DNA of 64,000 nucleotides from Planctomyces sp. SH-PL62 (lineage in GTDB: Bacteria; Planctomycetota; Planctomycetia; Planctomycetales; Planctomycetaceae). Position numbers and translations under genes: made by a program. The notes under the pieces were generated by a model. That model did no database searches. It had not been told where the DNA came from and was given only the letters and a program-made list of their open reading frames with translations. The stretch is taken from assembly GCA_945893075.1 (NCBI GenBank), contig CAMDDX010000002.1, positions 24,341 through 88,340 of the forward strand, written 5' to 3'. The stretch's first letter is position 1. Every line of letters starts with the position of its first letter. Positions 9,776 through 19,234 of this stretch are shown in pieces.

Positions 9776-9824
9776 CCGCGTTCGCCAGAACGCGGGAACC
9801 CCGCACTCTGGCGAGTGCGGCTAC
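9772..9824. repeat. Intergenic paired hairpin (family A, GTAGCC/GCCA)
   Basis: gtagccgcgttcgccagaacgcggg / cccgcactctggcgagtgcggctac; arms individually self-complementary. Confidence 0.92.
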
Positions 9825-9826
9825 AT

Positions 9827-10381
9827 TCACGCGCTCGGCGGCGAGATGCCAAAATCGGTGATCGAGAGGAGCGAGCGGAACGGCAGGCGGCGTTCGGCGA
9901 AGTTCTTCGCTCCGCCTTCCATGCGATCGACGATGCCGACGACTTGAATGACCTCGCAGCCGAATTCGACGATGCGATCGACTGATTGCAGCGCGCTGCC
10001 GCCGGTCGTCACGACGTCGTCGATGATGACCACCTTCATGCCAGGGACGACGGGGCCTTCGACGTATTTGTTCGTGCCGTGACCTTTCGGCTCTTTGCGG
10101 ACCAGGAAGCCGCACAGTTCGCGCCCGCGAGCCGCCGCTGCGACGAGCACTCCGCCGATGATCGGGTCGGCTCCGATCGACATCCCGCCGATCGCGTCGA
10201 ATGACACATCGGCCAGCAGGTCGAGCAATCCTTCGCTGACCAGCCGCAGTCCCTCCGAGTGCAGCGTGATCTGCTTGCCGTCGAGGTAGTAGCTCGACTT
10301 CTTGCCGCTGGCGAGCGTGAAGTCGCCGAACTTGAGGGCGCGTTTGTGGAATAACTCAATCAATTGCTGGCGGTCGTACAT
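9827..10381 (-). CDS. pyrE: Orotate phosphoribosyltransferase
   Basis: 'FTLASGKKSSYYLDGKQITLHSEG', PRPP motif 'KVVIIDDVVTTGGSALQSV'. Confidence 0.93.
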   Translation of the reverse strand: MYDRQQLIELFHKRALKFGDFTLASGKKSSYYLDGKQITLHSEGLRLVSEGLLDLLADVSFDAIGGMSIGADPIIGGVLVAAAARGRELCGFLVRKEPKGHGTNKYVEGPVVPGMKVVIIDDVVTTGGSALQSVDRIVEFGCEVIQVVGIVDRMEGGAKNFAERRLPFRSLLSITDFGISPPSA

Positions 10382-10389
10382 GGCGGTCC

Positions 10390-10569
10390 TTTGGAGTGCT
10401 GCGCGTCAACACAGCTTTGGATTCTTTCACTCGTAGCCACGCTCGCCAGAGCGTGGGCAGGTTTGATCGTTCACCCACGCTCTGGCGAGCGTGGCTACGT
10501 CTCGATGCAAACCACTCACCCGCAGCATCCAAAAAATCCAAAGCGGTGTCGAGCCACCGCACTCCAAAG
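10390..10569. repeat. Composite nested inverted repeat: family C arms enclosing a family A element
   Basis: outer tttggagtgctgcg...ctttggatt / aatccaaagcggtgtcgagccaccgcactccaaa; inner cgtagccacgctcgccagagcgtggg (10432-) / cccacgctctggcgagcgtggctacg (-10499). Confidence 0.9.
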
Positions 10570-10570
10570 C

Positions 10571-12412
10571 TCAATCGAGATAGACAAACTCATTGAGATT
10601 AAACAGCGCGAGGCAGAGATCGGCGAGCGCTGAGTCGGAGGTTAGAAACTGTTCGGCGTCGCGAACATCATCGGCGGTTGGCTTTCGATTGAGAATTTGC
10701 CGATAGGCCAACTCCACTGCCGCACGGCGGTCGGAACCAGTTTGCTTCTCGATGCGCGCGGCCAGTTGCTGGGCGGCGACGACCGAATCGTCCGCGTTCA
10801 GCAACAGCAGTGCCTGCGGCGCGATTGTCGAGACATTGCGGCGCGAGCAACTCGCATTGCCGTCCGGTTTGTCGAACGCCTCGAAAATCGGATATCGCAG
10901 ATTGCGGCGAGCGAACAGATACACGCTGCGGCGTCGATGCTGCTCGACCTCCGGCGTGACCGGCCATTGGCTCTTCAGCAACGTGCGGACGAGTTCCTCC
11001 GGCAACGGTGGCCGGAAGCCCGGCCCGCCCGGTTGACGATTCAGCTCTCCACTCGCTGCGAGCAGCGCGTCACGGATCGCTTCACCATCGAGCCGACGAC
11101 GTGGGAAGTGTGCGAGCAGTGACTCCGTAGCCCGGACGCCTACGTCCGGGCGATCGGACGAGGGCGTCCAATCTACGACGACAGACGCTTGCCGATAGAC
11201 GCTGGATGTCACGATCAGCCGATGCAGCCGCTTGCGGCTCCAGTCGAGTCGCGGCAACTCGGTCGCCAGCCAATCGATCAATTCCGAATGCGTCGGGGAG
11301 GTGCCCATTACTCCGAAGTCGCTCGACGATCCGACCAAGCCAGTTCCGAAGTGTCCTTGCCAGATGCGATTGACGAGCACACGCGTCGCGAGCGGGTTGT
11401 CCGCGCGAGTCAGCCAGTTCGCGAGCGACGAGCGACGTCCGCTGCTCTTTGCGTCGTCGGCCGGCGAAGGGATTGCATCACTCGACATGTTGGCGATGCG
11501 CGGAAACGCCGCCTGCACGACGGGGCCGGGGCGGCGGAAATCGCCACGCTCGAACAGGCGGCTGGTCGGTGTCTTGGAAGATTTCTCGCGCATCACTTGG
11601 CCGAGTTGCGGATGTGTCTCGAACAGCGGTTCGACGTCGAAGCAGGCTCGCAGCCGATAAAAATCGGCTTGGCTGATCGGGTCGTACTTGTGGTCGTGGC
11701 ACGCCGCGCAGCCCATCTGCAAGCCGAGGAACACCGAGCCGACTGTCCCGGTCATGTCGTTGAGGAACGTGTGCCGCCGCTCGACTTGCAGGTTGATGTC
11801 GGGCATGTCCGGCCCGCAGAAGAGGAAGCCGGTGGCGATCAGCGCGGACTCGTCACCGGGCCGCAGTTCGTCGCCGGCAAGTTGCATGGCGATGAACTCG
11901 TTGAGCGGCACGTCGCGGTTGTGAGCATCAATCACCCAATCGCGAAACCGCCAAGCGTTCGGCCGCACATGATCGTGCTCGAACCCGTCGGTCTCCGCGA
12001 AGCGAGCGACATCGAGCCAGTGCTGCGCCCATCGCTCCCCGTAACTCGGCGACGCGAGCAGCCGATCCACCAACCGCTCGTACCAATCGGGCGATTCGTC
12101 GGCGAAGACTTCGTCCTGAAGCTCCAGACTCGGCGGCAGCCCCGTCAGATCAAAGCAGACCCGCCGCAGCAGAGTCGCTCGGTCGGCATCACCCGCCGGA
12201 GTCAGTTTTTCTAGTTCGAGCCGCGAGAGAATAAACCGATCAATCGCCGTGCGGCACCAGTTCGCGTCTTGCACTGCTGGTGGAGCCGGACGACTGAGCG
12301 GTTGAAATGCCCAATGTCCGCGATCCGAGTCAGTGATCGGCGGCTCGGTGAGCATCTCGTCCGCCGAGGCGACCACTGCAATCAGCAACATTGCAATTCC
12401 GAGTGACCGCAT
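10571..12412 (-). CDS. PSCyt2/PSD1 (DUF1549/DUF1553) domain-containing protein
   Basis: 'WCRTAIDRFILSRLELEKLTPAGDADRATLLRRVCFDLTGLPPS', 'GERWAQHWLDVARFAETDGFEHDHVRPNAWRFRDWVI'. Confidence 0.92.
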   Translation of the reverse strand: MRSLGIAMLLIAVVASADEMLTEPPITDSDRGHWAFQPLSRPAPPAVQDANWCRTAIDRFILSRLELEKLTPAGDADRATLLRRVCFDLTGLPPSLELQDEVFADESPDWYERLVDRLLASPSYGERWAQHWLDVARFAETDGFEHDHVRPNAWRFRDWVIDAHNRDVPLNEFIAMQLAGDELRPGDESALIATGFLFCGPDMPDINLQVERRHTFLNDMTGTVGSVFLGLQMGCAACHDHKYDPISQADFYRLRACFDVEPLFETHPQLGQVMREKSSKTPTSRLFERGDFRRPGPVVQAAFPRIANMSSDAIPSPADDAKSSGRRSSLANWLTRADNPLATRVLVNRIWQGHFGTGLVGSSSDFGVMGTSPTHSELIDWLATELPRLDWSRKRLHRLIVTSSVYRQASVVVDWTPSSDRPDVGVRATESLLAHFPRRRLDGEAIRDALLAASGELNRQPGGPGFRPPLPEELVRTLLKSQWPVTPEVEQHRRRSVYLFARRNLRYPIFEAFDKPDGNASCSRRNVSTIAPQALLLLNADDSVVAAQQLAARIEKQTGSDRRAAVELAYRQILNRKPTADDVRDAEQFLTSDSALADLCLALFNLNEFVYLD

Positions 12413-12431
12413 GACTGCCTTCCGTCTTCAT

Positions 12432-12638
12432 CAGTCGGCTTCAGCCGACTCCCCATTTGCCACCAACTTCAGTTGGTGGAAGCGGGCTGAATAAAACTTG
12501 GTTGAGCCGGCTTCAGCCGGCTTGTGTCCTGTCTTAAGACCTCGCCCAAGCCGGCTGAAGCCGGCTACTCAATTTCGTGGTCCTCGCTCACCACCAGCTA
12601 AAGCTGGTGGCAAATGGGGAGTCGGCTGAAGCCGACTG
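12432..12638. repeat. Composite nested inverted repeat (family J, TTCA-loop hairpins)
   Basis: cagtcggcttcagccgactccccatttgccaccaacttcagttggtgg / ccaccagctaaagctggtggcaaatggggagtcggctgaagccgactg enclosing gagccggcttcagccggctt / aagccggctgaagccggct. Confidence 0.92.
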
Positions 12639-12654
12639 ATCAACTCAGGATTCA

Positions 12655-12879
12655 TCATGATTGCGCGACCGCAGATTTCTTGCGCCGCCGCCCGCGCCGC
12701 GCCAGCAGCATCGCTGCAGCTTCCTCCGCAGACACCACATTCTTCTGAAGAAGAAGCTTCATCAGCGCGTCGATCCGGTCACGAAGATCGATGGTTTGTT
12801 CTGCCAACGCCGTCAAACGCGCAATTTCACCTTCCAAATGATCAATACGGTGTTTGTTGATAACGCTCAAAAGATCCAT
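12655..12879 (-). CDS. Small coiled-coil protein with basic C-terminus
   Basis: 74 aa, start preceded by gaggaggtttt (strong Shine-Dalgarno-like); 'LEGEIARLTALAEQTIDLRDRIDALMKLLLQK...RRGRRRKKS'. Confidence 0.6.
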   Translation of the reverse strand: MDLLSVINKHRIDHLEGEIARLTALAEQTIDLRDRIDALMKLLLQKNVVSAEEAAAMLLARRGRRRKKSAVAQS

Positions 12880-12918
12880 AAAACCTCCTCAACTTCCGAA
12901 CGTCTTAAAAATATCGAA

Positions 12919-14160
12919 TCACTCCACCGCGAACTCATGCACTGTCACCTGCCGATAGGTTTCGCCGGGCTTGAGGATGCAGGACGGGAACGACGGTTGG
13001 TTCGGTGAGTCCGGGAACTTTTGGGTTTCCAGGCAGAAGCCGCCGTGCTTGGCGAAGCCGTTGACGTCGGGAGTGCCGGGCAGATAGTTGCCGGTGTAGA
13101 ACTGCACGCCGGGTTCGGTCGTGAGGACGCGCATCACGCGGCCGGTCGAGGGTTCGCGGACCTCGGCGGCGAGCACCGGTGCTTTGGTCGAGTCGCCGCC
13201 GTCCTTGATGACCCAACAGTGGTCGTAGCCTTGCGGGTCGTTCGTCAGCTTGCCGAGGTCTTGGCCGATCGGCTTCGCTTTCGTGAAGTCCATCGGGCCG
13301 TCGTCTTTGACGGCGGTGAGCTTGCCGGTCGGGATCGATTCGTCATCGACGGCGATGTAGCTGTCGCAGTTCAAGTGAATGATGTGATCGAGGACCATGC
13401 CGCTCTCCGCTCGCGCGCCTTTCAGGTTCCAGTAGGCGTGGTTCGTGAGGTTCAGCGGCGTGGCTTTGTCCGTGGTCGCGGAGTACTCGATGCGGAGTTC
13501 GTTCTTGTCGGTCAGCTTGTAAGTCACGACCGAGGTCAACGTGCCGGGATAGCCTTCGTCGCCGTCGGGGCTGACGTGCGTCAGCTTCACGCCAGCCCAA
13601 CCCTCGCCCTGAACTGTCTCGGAGTCCCAAATGTATTTGTCGAAGCCTTTCACTCCGCCGTGCAGATGATTCGCGTTGTTGTTGTTCTTGGCGAGCGTGT
13701 ACTCGGTCCCGTCGAGCGTGAAATGTCCTTTGCCAATCCGATTGCTGTAGCGGCCGCAGAGGGCTCCGAAGTACGGCGGGTTCTTCAGGAACCTTTCGTT
13801 GTTGGGCGAGAAGCCACAGACGATGTTGTCGAGCTTGCCGTTGCGATCCGGCGTCTCGACCGACGCCAGAATTCCGCCCAAGTTCAGGACCACGGCTCGC
13901 AAGCCGTTCTTGTTCGTGAGCACGAACTGTTCGAGTTGCTTGCCATCGGCTTCGTCATTGAGTCTTTCGCGGACAACGCGGGCGGAGGAATTCATGTCGG
14001 CTTCTTTGCTGGAGGAATCGGAGGTGGAGTCGGGAATCGTGTCGGCAGTAAGGATCGGTGGCGGAGGCGGCGGCGACGACGAGTCGGGTTTCGATTCACA
14101 TCCCGATCCGCAGATCGCAAGACAGCTCAATAGGCCGAAGCGTAGCAGTGATTTCTTCAT
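12919..14160 (-). CDS. Galactose mutarotase (aldose 1-epimerase), lipoprotein-like signal
   Basis: 'MKKSLLRFGLLSCLAICGSGC', 'NRIGKGHFTLDGTEYTLAKNNNNANHLHGGVKGFDKYIWD'. Confidence 0.92.
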   Translation of the reverse strand: MKKSLLRFGLLSCLAICGSGCESKPDSSSPPPPPPILTADTIPDSTSDSSSKEADMNSSARVVRERLNDEADGKQLEQFVLTNKNGLRAVVLNLGGILASVETPDRNGKLDNIVCGFSPNNERFLKNPPYFGALCGRYSNRIGKGHFTLDGTEYTLAKNNNNANHLHGGVKGFDKYIWDSETVQGEGWAGVKLTHVSPDGDEGYPGTLTSVVTYKLTDKNELRIEYSATTDKATPLNLTNHAYWNLKGARAESGMVLDHIIHLNCDSYIAVDDESIPTGKLTAVKDDGPMDFTKAKPIGQDLGKLTNDPQGYDHCWVIKDGGDSTKAPVLAAEVREPSTGRVMRVLTTEPGVQFYTGNYLPGTPDVNGFAKHGGFCLETQKFPDSPNQPSFPSCILKPGETYRQVTVHEFAVE

Positions 14161-14407
14161 GGCAAACTCCGCGAGTGTGTATCGTCGATCAAACGCGGAA
14201 GCATCTTGGGAGCGGCTCAATCGGATGGTCAAGTCTCGCCGCGAGAGACCAGGGTTCGGCGAAAAGTCGTCTCCCTGGGAATCCGGGACTGGTCTACAAC
14301 CTGGCTCGCAGGTTGGCTCGTTGTGACCCCATTGGTGGGGTCGAACTCGCCCCGATGAATCGGGTCACTACGAGCGCGAGCGGGGCTTCAATCACGGAAG
14401 GTTTGGC

Positions 14408-15163
14408 ATGAATCAATACGTTTCGAGCATCTCCGGCAGTCGCTTGGCCATGTTTCTGTTGGGAGCCACGCTGGCCTTGGGCTTCACGTATTCCGCGCAT
14501 CTGATGTCGTCGGCGATTGTCAGCTTCAAGCATCAAAACACCATCAAGGTGAAAGGGATCGCCGAGAAAGCCATCACTTCCGACTCGGCTCGTTGGAACG
14601 CCACTTGGATGCGGCGTTCAACAACGCTCAAAGAGGGATACGCGGAACTCGAAGTGCAGCGTGACGTCGTCAAGAAGTTTCTCAGCGAAGCCAAGGTTCC
14701 GGAGTCCGACTGCACCTACTCCGCCGTCTCCACGGAGACCGTGTTCAAGAAGGACGAAAACGGTCAGACCTCCAATGAAGTCTTCGGCTATGTGCTCAAC
14801 CAGTCGGTCGAGATCAAATCCAAGGATGTGCGGCTCGTGGAGACCGTTTCCAAGAGCATTACGGAACTCATCAAAGAGGGGATCGAGATTCAGAGCCATC
14901 GTCCGGAGTTCATTTTTACGGGCTTGGAACAATTGAAGCTCGAACTGTTGGGGAACGCGACCAAGAACGCTTACGACCGCGCGAAGGCGCTCGCCGAGAA
15001 CAGTCGCGGCAAAGTTGGTGCGTTGAACTCGGCGTCGCAAGGAGTCTTCCAGATCACGCCAGTCGATTCGACGGATGTCTCAGACGGCGGCGAGTACGAC
15101 ACGACCACGATCGAGAAAAAGGTCAAAGCAGTCGTCACGCTGGAATATCACATCGAGAAGTAG
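14408..15163 (+). CDS. SIMPL domain-containing protein
   Basis: 'IKVKGIAEKAITSDSARWNATW...' and 'VKAVVTLEYHIEK'; N-terminal TM segment. Confidence 0.8.
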   Translation: MNQYVSSISGSRLAMFLLGATLALGFTYSAHLMSSAIVSFKHQNTIKVKGIAEKAITSDSARWNATWMRRSTTLKEGYAELEVQRDVVKKFLSEAKVPESDCTYSAVSTETVFKKDENGQTSNEVFGYVLNQSVEIKSKDVRLVETVSKSITELIKEGIEIQSHRPEFIFTGLEQLKLELLGNATKNAYDRAKALAENSRGKVGALNSASQGVFQITPVDSTDVSDGGEYDTTTIEKKVKAVVTLEYHIEK

Positions 15164-15166
15164 CGT

Positions 15167-16336
15167 TCACTTCCCGTCGGTGCCGGAGCCGTTGCCGCCG
15201 GAGCGTTGCAGGAATTGCAGCCAGCGGCGGCCTTGTGCCGCTCCTGAACCTTCGCGTGTGCCGCCCGCATTGGGGCTGGGTTCGTCGGGCGCGAGACCCA
15301 GTTTCTTCAACTGCTGCGCGAGTTGATTCGCTTTGATTGTCAGGCGCGCATCCTCGCGTGCCAGCTTGGCGCGTTGCAGCGACAGATCGACTTCGGCCAC
15401 GCGCAGCTTGTCTTTCAGGCGGTCGCGCAAGCTGAACAATTCGTGCTGCAAGTCTTCGGGGACGCGGTTGAGTCGGTCCCAATCGGGGAATTCAGTGCTC
15501 GCGTCGGGGGAGCTGAGCCGGCGCAGCAACAGCGAGATGAATTCATCACGGTCGCGGATCGCATCGCAGAGTTGTTGATGATCGGCGCTGTCGAAATCGA
15601 CCGGCAGTGGCGGTTCGGACAACGTCGGCGAATCCGAGCGTTCGAGAGCAACCGGTTCGGTGAAAATACTCTCGCTGGTCGCTGCGTGTCGTGGCGGAGA
15701 ATGCGAGACCGTTTCCAGGTTGATGCTTTCGCCCGCCATGACCGCGGCTTTGATCGCTTCCCAACCCATCGTCGCCGGCTTAGTCGGGGCAATCTCCGGA
15801 AGGACGGAAACGTTGGACGAAACCTCGGCTGAAGAATTCGCGCCGTCCTTCTCGTTCAAAGTCGATGTCGAACCGTTCGCACTGGCTCGCGAAGAACCCC
15901 CGGAGCCCGTCGAGACGAGGTCGTGCAGGTCGTTGAGCCGCGATTCGATGCGGGTCAGCATCTCGGCCGCTTGCAGCTCTTCCCATTGGCCGAGCAGTTG
16001 CGTCATCTGCCCGGCCAGAGTTTGCTGATTCTCGATCAACTCTGGCGAGATGCCGACGGCGGTCGCTCCGCCTCGTCCGCCCCCTGTGCGTTGCATGCGG
16101 TCCAATTGATCGGCCGCTTGTTCGAGTCGCTGCGTCAGCATCTGCACGATTTGCTCGCGCTCTTTAAGCGAATCTTGCAGCGTCTGAATGCGCTTCTCGT
16201 AGGCTGTGGCGAGCGGTTCGTCGGCAACGACGCTTCTCGAGCCACGGCCGCTCTTCGCAACCACAGGCTGCGAAGCTTCCGAAGCTGAGCTGGCATCGCC
16301 AGCCGTGAAACGTGAAGCGGTGTCGGCGGGATGCGA
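15167..16336 (-). CDS. Hypothetical coiled-coil protein
   Basis: Long ORF with heptad-like 'RIQTLQDSLKEREQIVQMLTQRLEQAADQLDRMQR' segments. Confidence 0.65.
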   Translation of the reverse strand, partial: SHPADTASRFTAGDASSASEASQPVVAKSGRGSRSVVADEPLATAYEKRIQTLQDSLKEREQIVQMLTQRLEQAADQLDRMQRTGGGRGGATAVGISPELIENQQTLAGQMTQLLGQWEELQAAEMLTRIESRLNDLHDLVSTGSGGSSRASANGSTSTLNEKDGANSSAEVSSNVSVLPEIAPTKPATMGWEAIKAAVMAGESINLETVSHSPPRHAATSESIFTEPVALERSDSPTLSEPPLPVDFDSADHQQLCDAIRDRDEFISLLLRRLSSPDASTEFPDWDRLNRVPEDLQHELFSLRDRLKDKLRVAEVDLSLQRAKLAREDARLTIKANQLAQQLKKLGLAPDEPSPNAGGTREGSGAAQGRRWLQFLQRSGGNGSGTDGK

Positions 16337-16486
16337 CATGAAATCCGTCTCTAACCACAATCGGGGAACACTCGGAAACTCATCCGAAGCGCGAGCGATG
16401 GAACGCCGAAGGTTAGGTCAGAGACTGGCGGCTCGGGGTGGCGGACGACCGCGGCGCTCGGCAAAGGTGGTCAGGTCGTGACGGTG

Positions 16487-17452
16487 CTAACGATTGTCAT
16501 CAACCTGCGGATTGACCACGTTCTCCGGGATTTGTCCGGCCAGCGTCATGACCACCTGCCGAGCGGCCCGGACTCGTAACTCGTGGAGCGACTCGATCGA
16601 CACGAACGCCGTATGCGGCGTGACGATGACTCGCTCGTCTCGAAACAACGGCTGCGACAGATCGGGAGGTTCTGGCTCAAACACATCGAGCGCCGCTCCG
16701 GCGATCCGGTTGGACTGCAACGACTCCCACAGCGCTGCGTGGTCGATCAGCCCGCCCCGTGAGGTGTTGATGACGAATGCGGTCGGCTTGAGCAGCGCCA
16801 GCGATTCGCGATTGAGCAAATGCCGCGTCTCCGGTGTGAGCGGTACATTGAGCGACACGAAGTCACTCTCTCGCAACAACTCCGGCAGTTCGACCATCCG
16901 AACGCCGCAGCCGTGATCGTTGCCCGATCGCGTCCAGCCGATGATCTCGAAGCCGAACGCGCGGGCTCGCTCGGCAACCGCTCGCGCGATGCGACCCATG
17001 CCGACGATGCCCAGCACCGAGCCGCGCAACCGACGCCGCAGCGGGCCGGCTTGCAACCGGTACTCGCCGGCCTTCGTCCGCTGATGAAAGAACGCCACTT
17101 TCCGAGCACACGCCAGCAACAACGCCAACGCGTGATCGGCAACTTCCTCGACGCAGTAGTCCGGCACGTTCGTGACTCGAATGCGTCGTTCGGTCGCAAC
17201 GGCCACCGCGATGTTGTCCAAGCCGATTCCCATGCGCGCGATGTGTCGACACTTCGTCGCCGCGCGCACGACTGCCTCCGTCACCGGCACCCAGCAACTC
17301 ATGATCGCATCGACGTCCACGGCCAGCCGGCACAACGTCGACTCGGAGCCGTCGGGAGCTTCGATCAACTCCGCACCGATACCGGCCAGAACCAATTGCT
17401 CAATGGAACTGTCCGGCCAGGCTCGATCAGTCAGCAGCACTCGCCAGGACAT
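16487..17452 (-). CDS. D-2-hydroxyacid dehydrogenase (NAD-binding, CtBP-like)
   Basis: 'GSVLGIVGMGRIARAVAERARAFGFEIIGW', 'TAFVINTSRGGLIDHAALWESL'. Confidence 0.92.
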   Translation of the reverse strand: MSWRVLLTDRAWPDSSIEQLVLAGIGAELIEAPDGSESTLCRLAVDVDAIMSCWVPVTEAVVRAATKCRHIARMGIGLDNIAVAVATERRIRVTNVPDYCVEEVADHALALLLACARKVAFFHQRTKAGEYRLQAGPLRRRLRGSVLGIVGMGRIARAVAERARAFGFEIIGWTRSGNDHGCGVRMVELPELLRESDFVSLNVPLTPETRHLLNRESLALLKPTAFVINTSRGGLIDHAALWESLQSNRIAGAALDVFEPEPPDLSQPLFRDERVIVTPHTAFVSIESLHELRVRAARQVVMTLAGQIPENVVNPQVDDNR

Positions 17453-17663
17453 CGGATTCTCTCCGCAGGCCGACAAGGATCAGTGAGCGGCACGGCGCTA
17501 GCCGCCGGTGATCCTGGGTGTTTCGCACCATGCTACCGGCGGCCGGTGCCATCCTACGATCACTCGCAATCTATTGCGCGTCCGCGCGTTTGCCACTCGC
17601 GACGGCGACTCGTATCATCCCGCCCCGTTCACGATCTCCATTAACCTCGAACCCTGACACATC

Positions 17664-18029
17664 ATGGCCAAAATCACCTTCGTCAAAGAGAAGAAGACCA
17701 TCGAAGTTCCCCCCGGCACCAATCTCCGCAAGGCGGCGTTGGAAAATGGAGTGCAAGTCTACTGGGGGTTCCACAAGAATTTCCCGTTCAACTGCATGGG
17801 CTTCGGTCACTGCGGCAGTTGCAACGTGCTGATCACGAAGGGCGAGGACAACGTCAGCACGCCCGGCTTGTGGGAACGCTTCCGCATCCTCGCCGGACCG
17901 CTGCTGTTCTTCTGGCGGATCGGTAACGAAAAGCAGCTCAGACTTTCGTGTCGCTGCCAAGTGAATGGCGACGTCGAGGTTGAAACCACGCCGACTCACA
18001 ACTGGCACGGCGAACGCTTCTGGGGCTGA
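17664..18029 (+). CDS. 2Fe-2S ferredoxin-like protein
   Basis: 'MGFGHCGSCNVLITKGEDN...LRLSCRCQVNGDVEVET'. Confidence 0.88.
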   Translation: MAKITFVKEKKTIEVPPGTNLRKAALENGVQVYWGFHKNFPFNCMGFGHCGSCNVLITKGEDNVSTPGLWERFRILAGPLLFFWRIGNEKQLRLSCRCQVNGDVEVETTPTHNWHGERFWG

Positions 18030-18033
18030 CCTT

Positions 18034-18113
18034 CGTGAGCGACAAGGCGCTAGCCGTCGGTGTTTGCCCACGTTATCGCCGCCAGCACCGGCGGCTAGCG
18101 CCTTGCCGCTCAC
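18034..18113. repeat. Intergenic inverted repeat (family K, GCGCTAGCC)
   Basis: cgtgagcgacaaggcgctagccgtcggtg / caccggcggctagcgccttgccgctcacg between convergent genes. Confidence 0.9.
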
Positions 18114-18604
18114 GGTCGCGACGCGCGATTGCGTTCGTCGAGAATCGCCTGAAGTTCTGCGATCGCTTCCAGATCTTTGGGGCGTCCGGCGGCGCGCTTC
18201 AGTTGGATCAGCCGATCCAACGTCACACAGCGGCAAGTGACGCCTAACGCTGTCACCTCCAGTGTCGAAGGCAGAAGTTGTTGATAGGTGCCGCCACCAG
18301 CGACTTCACCCAGGAAGTCGATGAAGCCCAGGTCGGTCGTCAGCGTGAAATTCAAACCCGCCAAAATCGTGGGCTCATCCCAATGAAATGGCAGACCAAG
18401 CGGTGCTCCGCGAAGATACGGCTGATGATCTTTCAAGGCTTCGGCTAGCCGCCGCACGTTGTCTGGAGTGCGCGAATAGACGACATCCACATCCGAAGTG
18501 GATCGGTCCGAGCCATGCAGCGCCGCAGCCCATCCACCAATCACAATGAAATCGACGCCATGAGCGTTGAGCAGTTTTACGACTTCATCCAGCATCGCGG
18601 TCAT
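18110..18604 (-). CDS. Nucleotidyltransferase (MNT/DUF6036-like)
   Basis: 'DFIVIGGWAAALHGSDRSTSDVDVVYSRTPDNVRRLAEAL' nucleotidyltransferase GG..DVD motif. Confidence 0.8.
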   Translation of the reverse strand: MTAMLDEVVKLLNAHGVDFIVIGGWAAALHGSDRSTSDVDVVYSRTPDNVRRLAEALKDHQPYLRGAPLGLPFHWDEPTILAGLNFTLTTDLGFIDFLGEVAGGGTYQQLLPSTLEVTALGVTCRCVTLDRLIQLKRAAGRPKDLEAIAELQAILDERNRASRP

Positions 18605-18861
18605 CGCCCGTCTCCGTGCGCTGGTTGATCCGCAGGAACCGCAGCGGCCTGAGTGGCCGCGCCTTGCCAAGCCGCGCGGGATTTTTGAAACGACTGATAC
18701 TTTCGCAATCGTTCTTCGACGGTCAGCTTGAGATTCTCGCGGATGATCGTGCGATCGACGTCCTTCTTGTAGACCTCAATGACGGGGTCAAAGAAGTCCG
18801 GAGGCGGATAGTCCAGGCTGTAGGGCAGCGATGTTTCGTCGGAGGGATTTTGATGGGGCAT
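18601..18861 (-). CDS. Small partner protein of nucleotidyltransferase (copy A)
   Basis: 'MPHQNPSDETSLPYSLDYPPPDFFDPVIEVYKKDVDRTIIRENLKLTVEERLRKYQ'; 4-nt overlap with downstream nucleotidyltransferase. Confidence 0.75.
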   Translation of the reverse strand: MPHQNPSDETSLPYSLDYPPPDFFDPVIEVYKKDVDRTIIRENLKLTVEERLRKYQSFQKSRAAWQGAATQAAAVPADQPAHGDGR

Positions 18862-18899
18862 AGTCGCACCTCGGTTCAATCGGTGACGGCTTGAGTCTA

Positions 18900-19196
18900 T
18901 CACAGCTCGTACCGGATTTGGCCGTTCGTTTGGGACCGCGAGACTCTGACTCCGGGGTCAGCAGTCCGACCTACTTTTCCGACGCACGCACCCGCCCTGC
19001 GGAGTTCCTCGAAAAATGTTTGCGCGTTCTGGTGCTTCCGCAAACGCTCTTCGACGGTCAGCTTGAGATTTTCGCGAATGATCGTGCGATCGACATCTTG
19101 CTTGTAGACCTCAATGACCGGGTCGAAGAAGTCCGGAGGAGGGTAGTCCAAGCTGTAGGGCAGCGGTGCTTCGTCGGAGGGGTTTTGATGGGACAT
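18900..19196 (-). CDS. Small partner protein, tandem duplicate (copy B)
   Basis: 'MSHQNPSDEAPLPYSLDYPPPDFFDPVIEVYKQDVDRTIIRENLKLTVEERLRKHQ' nearly identical to copy A. Confidence 0.7.
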   Translation of the reverse strand: MSHQNPSDEAPLPYSLDYPPPDFFDPVIEVYKQDVDRTIIRENLKLTVEERLRKHQNAQTFFEELRRAGACVGKVGRTADPGVRVSRSQTNGQIRYEL

Positions 19197-19234
19197 GGTC
19201 GCGCCTCGGTTCAATCGGTGACGGCCTCAGTCTA

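Noticed and set aside
14317-14374. Hairpins gtgacccca-ttg-gtggggtc and ccgatgaatcgg between divergent galM-like and SIMPL genes
   Set aside because: Weak and irregular compared with the other elements; not listed as a separate feature.
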